From: HGM05232 sp044433325
GTDB lineage: Bacteria; Bacteroidota; Bacteroidia; Bacteroidales; Muribaculaceae
Reading direction: 5' to 3'
Assembly (NCBI GenBank): GCA_044433325.1
Contig: JAWXTT010000075.1
Span: 1-10,513 of the forward strand
DNA length: 10,513 bases
In this document: positions 6,075 to 10,513 of the stretch, piece after piece
How positions within the stretch are numbered: position 1 is the first letter of the stretch
Layout: every line of letters starts with the position of its first letter
Notes under the pieces: model-generated
What the model saw: the letters and a program-made list of their open reading frames with translations, nothing else
What the model was told of the DNA's origin: nothing
The model's database searches: none
Made by a program: the position numbers and the translations under genes

Positions 6075-7085
6075 ATGGTTTATATGCGAAAATTATTTTT
6101 GGGGATATTTATATCCGTAACTTGTATATCTTTTGGTTGTGAGTGGTTGCCTGATTATTTGGGTGATAACTATGAGTATTCATATATTGAGCAGCCTGAT
6201 GATTATTCAGGCGAGATTAAATGCACAGTGGTGCGTAGCTATGTTGGAGCTGAACGCGCTGTGGTTTATCTGCATGGTTACAACGATTATTTTTATCAGT
6301 CTGAGATGGGTAAATTGTTTAATGATTCAGCCTATAATTTTTATGCGGTGGATTTACGTAAATATGGGCGTTCATTGTTGGAGGGTCAACAGATGTTTCA
6401 GGTGTATGACCTGGATGAATATTTTGCAGATATTGATAGTGTGTTGTCTGTTGCCGTTGGGGATGGAAATGGTGAGATTGTGCTGATGGGGCACTCAACA
6501 GGTGGTTTAACTCTGCCATATTATCTAGCAAAGGGTAGGGGTAAGGAGTTTCCTATTAAGGGTTTAATCCTAAATAGTCCATTCTTGGATATGAATCTGG
6601 ATTGGTTTACTGAGAGTGTTTTGTTGCCTATGGTTAATTGGTATTCTTATATATCTAAAGAAACTAAAGTGCCACAAGGTATAAGTCAAGTGTATGCTGA
6701 AACCTTACTAGATGAGTATCATGGTGAATGGAGTTATAATACTGATTGGAAATTAAAGATATCACCAGATGTTACTTCGGGTTGGTTGGGTGCAATATAT
6801 AGAGCGCAAAATTTCTTGCAGGATGGTGTTGATATAGATATTCCTATTCTATTAGCTTACTCTTCGCTATCATCTAATCCTGACGAGTGGAGCGAACTGT
6901 GTAATAGTGCTGATATAGTATTAGATGTTGAGGATATTGTAAAATATGGTGCTAGGTTAGGTGATAATATCACTAACCTTGAGGTTGTAGATGGTATTCA
7001 TGACTTAGTCCTATCACGAAGTGATGTTCGTGAATATTTCTATCAAGAGGTTTTTAAGTGGTTGAATGATTCTGTTATTGATTAG
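6075..7085 (+). CDS. Exported alpha/beta hydrolase (serine hydrolase, lysophospholipase/S33-like)
   Basis: A 336-residue serine hydrolase likely acting on an ester or lipid in the cell envelope; the substrate is unknown. An N-terminal hydrophobic segment (about 7-21) is followed by Cys22. The sequence before it (ISFG) is a poor lipobox, so lipoprotein status is doubtful, but export is likely. The catalytic fold is clear: VVYLHGYND (63-71) supplies the oxyanion-hole HG, FYAVDLRKYGRS (89-100) is the typical strand and loop, G139-H-S141-T-G143 is the nucleophile elbow, and H309 in DGIHDLVLS is the likely catalytic His. The acid is probably an Asp in the 260-290 region, not pinned down. An alternative start at the ATG at 6084 would remove three residues. 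It is transcribed away from rpsF. Its 3' end overlaps the lipoprotein gene by 11 bases, tail to tail. Confidence 0.88.
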   Translation: MVYMRKLFLGIFISVTCISFGCEWLPDYLGDNYEYSYIEQPDDYSGEIKCTVVRSYVGAERAVVYLHGYNDYFYQSEMGKLFNDSAYNFYAVDLRKYGRSLLEGQQMFQVYDLDEYFADIDSVLSVAVGDGNGEIVLMGHSTGGLTLPYYLAKGRGKEFPIKGLILNSPFLDMNLDWFTESVLLPMVNWYSYISKETKVPQGISQVYAETLLDEYHGEWSYNTDWKLKISPDVTSGWLGAIYRAQNFLQDGVDIDIPILLAYSSLSSNPDEWSELCNSADIVLDVEDIVKYGARLGDNITNLEVVDGIHDLVLSRSDVREYFYQEVFKWLNDSVID

Positions 7086-7944
7086 CTGAGTTTTTTATCT
7101 GGGCGGATTTAGTTATTTGTGATTCTGCTATTTTTAGTTTCTTATCAAGATAAATTTTCTTAGCCTCGGCATTGCGTCCATTAATTATTGCTTGTGAATA
7201 ATTGTAGCTGTTGATTATCATATTCTTATCACTTTTAGATAGCGTGATGGTGTGTCGCTTATCACCTATAAAGGTTAGTTTAAGTGTTTTGTTGCTATTC
7301 TCTTTTATATAGCGGTTTAATGAGTCACATTGCATATCTCGGAATGTGACCATTTCGTTATTTACTCCATTGTCATTAAAGCGATAATTAGTTGAGCCAT
7401 TATACGCAATATCATCTGTGGCTGCTACTGTTCCATCTCCTGCACTTACTGATATGCGAGTGTGCTTTAAGCTATTACCATGAACTAATGTTACTATATA
7501 TATGTTTCCCTGCTGATCTATACGAGCTTCAAAGCCTGTGCGATTGATTAGTGGTTGTATGTTTTTAACTACATGATAACCCTCAACCATATCTTTTGTT
7601 TTTACGAATGAGAATTGCTTATCCAACCTCTGTTTCTGCTCAGATAATTGTTGAATAATAGTATCGTTAGCGCGTATCTCAGCTAATACTAACTGTTCAT
7701 TAGTCATAGTGCGTAGATATAATCCTTGACGTTGGATATCTAGTTCTCTAGGGTATTTAGATTTTAATGAATCTAGTATTATGATTGTTGATTCATAGTT
7801 AGATTGTTTAAAACTAAGCTCGGCATTGTCTAATAACTCAGTGGCTAACTGTGTATCTTTGTTAGAGTTACATGATGTTATTGTTGCGGCTATGGCTAAT
7901 GTTATAGCTGCTAAGTATGTTGTTCGTTTACTGATTAGTGACAC
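7075..7944 (-). CDS. Uncharacterised lipoprotein with TPR-like and coiled-coil N-terminal region
   Basis: A 289-residue predicted lipoprotein of unknown function. The N-terminal segment SKRTTYLAAITLAIAATITSC is a signal peptide with lipobox I-T-S-C25. Residues about 31-80 look like one or two TPR-like helical hairpins (LATELLDNAELSFKQSNYES followed by ILDSLKSKYP). Residues 80-118 are predicted coiled coil. Residues 122-245 are beta-rich (FEARIDQQGNIYIVTLV, YNGSTNYRFND, KLTFIGDKRHTITLS), and the end is helical and charged. From memory this layout resembles a conserved Bacteroidales hypothetical family, but I cannot name it. The only plausible start is GTG at 7944, 17 bases inside the end of rel, with a perfect AAGGAGGT five bases upstream. 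Co-expression with the ppGpp synthetase is therefore likely. Confidence 0.85.
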   Translation of the reverse strand: MSLISKRTTYLAAITLAIAATITSCNSNKDTQLATELLDNAELSFKQSNYESTIIILDSLKSKYPRELDIQRQGLYLRTMTNEQLVLAEIRANDTIIQQLSEQKQRLDKQFSFVKTKDMVEGYHVVKNIQPLINRTGFEARIDQQGNIYIVTLVHGNSLKHTRISVSAGDGTVAATDDIAYNGSTNYRFNDNGVNNEMVTFRDMQCDSLNRYIKENSNKTLKLTFIGDKRHTITLSKSDKNMIINSYNYSQAIINGRNAEAKKIYLDKKLKIAESQITKSAQIKNSANQ

Positions 7945-10141
7945 GTGTTACCTCCTTAATTCCTTTAATGTTTTTAATCTTTGTCATTAGGTTCTTTAAG
8001 GTTTCGTTATCCTTAATACCTATTACTAATGTTCCTTGAAATAATCCTGAGAATGAATTGATAGAAATATTACGTAGGGTTGTGTTATTATCTTTGGAGA
8101 TAATAGATGTGATATTAGTTACAATACCTATATCATCAACCCCTACAATACGTAGGGTTGTGGCAAATTGTGAACTACCCTTGCCTGACCATCGTGCATC
8201 TATTTTGCGATGTGAGTATTTACTACATAGATGTTTAGCATTGCTACAATCGGCACGGTGTATCTTAATAGCTCCCTCCTTAGATAGGAATCCTATGATG
8301 TCATCACCATAGATTGGATTACAGCATTTGGCTAGTTTATAATAGACACCTTTAAGGTTTTCACCAATCTCCAGTATATCTGAGTTGTTATCCTCCTTCT
8401 CCTCGGTGGGTGTCATGGTGTATTCCTCAGCCGTGCGTGCTGTGGTTGCAGGTGTATTCTCTTTATTATCTACGCTTAGATATAGGTCAATAAATTCAGC
8501 TACATCAATCTCTTCAGATGCTATGTGTGTAAAGAAATCTGTTACTGTCTTATACCCTAACTTCTTGATTGAACGCATTAATATCCCCTCATCAACTTCG
8601 ATTTTACGATTTTTGAAGCGGCGGAATAGTAGCTCTTTACCTAGATCTGCTGATTTGTTATTTAGCTCATTAATGGTTTGTTTAATCTTATTGCGAGCTT
8701 TAGATGTAACTACGAAATTTAACCAATCCTGTTTAGGAATCTGATTTGACGAGGTTAATACCTCAATAGTATCACCACTCTTTAGTTTGTAATTTAGTTT
8801 CTGGTGTTTCCCATCAACTTTCCCCCCTGTACATGCGCAACCTAGCTTAGAGTGTATGTGAAATGCAAAATCTAATAGGGTAGCACCTAGTGGTAATTTA
8901 TATAAATCCCCTTTAGGTGTGAAAACAAATACCTCCTTGTTGTAGATATCCATTTTGATACCTTTCATCATCTCCATTGGTCCAGACTCAGCTGCCTCTA
9001 GGATATCACGGATATTGTTCATCCAATGATCTAGATTACCTTCACTTTGTCCACCCTTATATTTCCAGTGTGCTGCTAGTCCGCGTTCAGCAATTTCATC
9101 CATACGACGACTACGTATCTGTACTTCGACCCATTTACCTTCGGGTCCACGTACAGTGGTGTGTAGTGATTCGTAACCATTGGACTTAGGTATGGTTAGC
9201 CAATCTTTCATACGTGAAGGGTTAGCTGTGAACATATCTGTTATTATGGAATATGCTATCCAACATTCAGCTTTCTCCTTTTCAGGGGTTGTATCTATAA
9301 TTATTCTAATGGCAAACAGATCGTAGATATCGCTAACATCAGCGTTCTGCTTTTTCATCTTATTCCATATGGAGTGGATAGATTTAGTACGCCCCTTTAT
9401 CTCAAATTTAATATTGCTATCAATAAGTCGTTGTTTAACTGGTGCAATAAAGTCTTCAATATATTTATTGCGTGCATCCTTGTTCTCATTTAACTTGTTG
9501 GCAATATCTGTAAATGTATCACGATGTGTATATTTAAGTGATAAATCTTCCAGTTCAGATTTAACAGCATAAAGACCTAATCTATGTGCTAATGGTGCAT
9601 ATAGGTAGATTGCTTCATAGGAGATATCGCGTGTAAATTGTTCATTAGGGTGATGATTGATTATTCGCATAATTGCTAAACGATCAATAATCATAATTAA
9701 TATTACACGTATATCATCCGCAAAGGCTAGTAGTAGTTTGCGGAAGTTCTCACTCTCGACAGCTGAACGCTTTTTATATATATTTGAAATTTTAAGTAGC
9801 CCATGTATCATCTTGGCAATGTCATCACCAAAGATACGTACTATCTCCTCATCAGGAACAAATTCAGATTTACATAGATTGTATAGGAGGGTGGCAATAA
9901 CCATATTGCGGTCAGCCTCGATACTTTCACATACTAAGATGGCTGTATTCAGGTTGCGAATGGTTGGGTTAATCCCATATTTATCACGCTTATAATGGTC
10001 ATTGTTGATACCGTCAGTTATGATTCCTCTGACGTTTTTTATATCGTCTGGTTGGAGCTGATTAGCTGTATATCGCAATAGTTTGCGGTATTGTGATATT
10101 ACAATTGCCCTTTCAGCATCACTAAAATATCCCTCTTTCAT
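7928..10141 (-). CDS. relA: RelA/SpoT-family (p)ppGpp synthetase with degenerate HD hydrolase domain
   Basis: A 737-residue long-form RSH protein that makes the alarmone (p)ppGpp from ATP and GDP or GTP on starved ribosomes. Domain order is complete: HD-like region (about 40-190), synthetase (about 240-362), TGS (about 400-462), helical linker, zinc-finger-like domain with C606, C607, H628 and C632, and C-terminal ACT (about 660-735). The synthetase keeps GRTK (250-253), D274 and E339 in VEVQIR, and an R310-M-K-D313 motif, the RXKD form usual in bifunctional Rel/SpoT rather than the EXDD form of E. coli RelA. The HD domain has lost key residues: the HD dyad is Y87-N88 and the first metal His region reads GINPT, although D153 remains. 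Hydrolysis is therefore unlikely, and a second RSH or hydrolase elsewhere is expected. A similar degenerate paralogue exists in Bacteroides as I recall. The symbol relA reflects function, not proven orthology. Confidence 0.95.
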   Translation of the reverse strand: MKEGYFSDAERAIVISQYRKLLRYTANQLQPDDIKNVRGIITDGINNDHYKRDKYGINPTIRNLNTAILVCESIEADRNMVIATLLYNLCKSEFVPDEEIVRIFGDDIAKMIHGLLKISNIYKKRSAVESENFRKLLLAFADDIRVILIMIIDRLAIMRIINHHPNEQFTRDISYEAIYLYAPLAHRLGLYAVKSELEDLSLKYTHRDTFTDIANKLNENKDARNKYIEDFIAPVKQRLIDSNIKFEIKGRTKSIHSIWNKMKKQNADVSDIYDLFAIRIIIDTTPEKEKAECWIAYSIITDMFTANPSRMKDWLTIPKSNGYESLHTTVRGPEGKWVEVQIRSRRMDEIAERGLAAHWKYKGGQSEGNLDHWMNNIRDILEAAESGPMEMMKGIKMDIYNKEVFVFTPKGDLYKLPLGATLLDFAFHIHSKLGCACTGGKVDGKHQKLNYKLKSGDTIEVLTSSNQIPKQDWLNFVVTSKARNKIKQTINELNNKSADLGKELLFRRFKNRKIEVDEGILMRSIKKLGYKTVTDFFTHIASEEIDVAEFIDLYLSVDNKENTPATTARTAEEYTMTPTEEKEDNNSDILEIGENLKGVYYKLAKCCNPIYGDDIIGFLSKEGAIKIHRADCSNAKHLCSKYSHRKIDARWSGKGSSQFATTLRIVGVDDIGIVTNITSIISKDNNTTLRNISINSFSGLFQGTLVIGIKDNETLKNLMTKIKNIKGIKEVTRVTNQ
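7950..7957 (-). promoter_or_regulatory. Perfect Shine-Dalgarno sequence for the lipoprotein gene
   Basis: AAGGAGGT on the minus strand lies five bases before the GTG at 7944. It overlaps the last codons of rel (Lys-Glu-Val). Bacteroidota mRNAs mostly lack such motifs, so it helps decide this start. However, it is also explained by the protein sequence it encodes, so selection for initiation is not proven. Confidence 0.6.
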
Positions 10142-10163
10142 ATCTCTGTAATTACTTAGGATA

Positions 10164-10194
10164 CAAAATTAGGATATTTTTTTTAATATACAAC
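10164..10194 (-). promoter_or_regulatory. Bacteroidota-type promoter for rel
   Basis: On the minus strand GTTG (10191-10194), a 19-base spacer, then TAATTTTG (10164-10171), a full -7 match and 3 of 4 at -33. Transcription would start near 10157, about 16 bases before the ATG at 10141. The DUF4923 gene ends upstream at 10211, so rel likely has its own promoter rather than relying on readthrough. Confidence 0.65.
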
Positions 10195-10210
10195 TAAAAT
10201 TAGTGATAGC

Positions 10211-10513
10211 TTATTGCTTTGCTAAATCAAATCCTAGTTGAACTCCATCGTAGTTGCTTAATAAACTATTGATAGTCTGTAATGAACTATTATCAGTAGC
10301 TGATGATACTGTTGATATAATTTCTAATAATTTATCAGCATCAAATAGAATTAATAGATTGCTACTAGATAAGCTAATCTTAGCATCGATACTACCTAAA
10401 TTAATGCTAGAGATAGCCGCAAAATTTAATGTGATTTGATCACCATCTGAATTTAATTCATAAGTTCCTGAAATACTCTTAGAACTACATGTGCAGCTAA
10501 AAGAGTTATCACT
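10211..10513 (-). CDS. DUF4923-family protein, C-terminal part only
   Basis: The frame is open from the right edge to TAA at 10211-10213 and gives the last 100 residues of a protein that continues beyond the window. The readable part is beta-rich (SISGTYELNSDGDQITLNF, INLGSIDAKISLSSSNL). It then ends in LLILFDADKLLEIISTVSS, SLQTISNLLSNYDG and VQLGFDLAKQ. The LFDADKLL, NYDG and LGF-x-L-x-K pieces match, from memory, the end of the Bacteroidales DUF4923 family, often lipoproteins or exported proteins of unknown function. The N-terminus, and with it any signal peptide, lies outside. Function is not known. Confidence 0.8.
   Translation of the reverse strand, partial: SDNSFSCTCSSKSISGTYELNSDGDQITLNFAAISSINLGSIDAKISLSSSNLLILFDADKLLEIISTVSSATDNSSLQTINSLLSNYDGVQLGFDLAKQ

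Noticed and set aside
6133..6486. Open frames overlapping the hydrolase gene on both strands
   Set aside because: They are out-of-frame shadows of a gene with clear catalytic motifs and show no family features.
8058..9995. Several plus-strand open frames inside rel
   Set aside because: All lie opposite a fully conserved RSH coding sequence and have low-complexity, unrecognisable translations.
10193..10204. Short palindrome ACTAA-AA-TTAGT between DUF4923 and rel
   Set aside because: Five base pairs of A/T-rich sequence overlapping the rel -33 box; expected by chance and not a usable terminator.
10254..10439. Plus-strand 61-residue open frame at the right edge
   Set aside because: The minus-strand frame over the same bases matches DUF4923 and is open to the window edge, so this is a shadow.
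1..10513. Search for CRISPR repeats, tRNA genes, transposases, integrases or defence genes
   Set aside because: No direct-repeat array, cloverleaf, terminal repeats or mobile-element protein motifs were seen; gene content is chromosomal housekeeping.

Overview
The window looks like ordinary chromosome from an AT-rich member of the Bacteroidales (Bacteroidota). Four things point there. Putative promoters match the Bacteroidota primary-sigma pattern, a TTTG-like -33 box and a TAnnTTTG -7 box. There is a small histone H1-like (Hc1) gene. The incomplete gene at the right edge matches the Bacteroidales family DUF4923. The stringent-response synthetase has a degenerate HD domain. No phage, insertion sequence, integrase, CRISPR array, tRNA or rRNA was seen.

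Layout, left to right. (1) Plus strand, 1-2006: the 3' part of a glutaminase gene, then from its own promoter an exported PAP2 phosphatase with a beta-rich C-terminal domain, followed closely by a small ASCH/PUA-like protein. (2) Minus strand, 2014-4367: a compact run transcribed right to left, Mug/TDG-like DNA glycosylase, DedA membrane protein, ribulose-phosphate 3-epimerase and an exported thioredoxin. (3) Minus strand, 4381-4693: a complete single-gene unit for a 57-residue histone H1-like protein, with promoter and intrinsic terminator. (4) Minus strand, 4727-5982: the rpsF-rpsR-rplI ribosomal operon with promoter, a leader hairpin and a strong terminator. (5) Plus strand, 6075-7085: an exported alpha/beta hydrolase whose 3' end overlaps the next, convergent gene. 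(6) Minus strand, 7075-10194: a RelA/SpoT-family (p)ppGpp synthetase with its promoter, translationally overlapping an uncharacterised lipoprotein. (7) Minus strand, 10211-10513: the C-terminal 100 residues of a DUF4923 protein.

Most genes are housekeeping: translation, pentose phosphate pathway, ppGpp signalling, DNA repair and nucleoid structure. The less routine points are the loss of hydrolase residues in the Rel HD domain, the lipoprotein gene nested in the end of rel behind a perfect Shine-Dalgarno sequence, the PAP2 protein with a barrel-like tail, and the short H1 gene. I found no convincing evidence of a wholly new system. No gene-free stretch exceeds about 200 bases.
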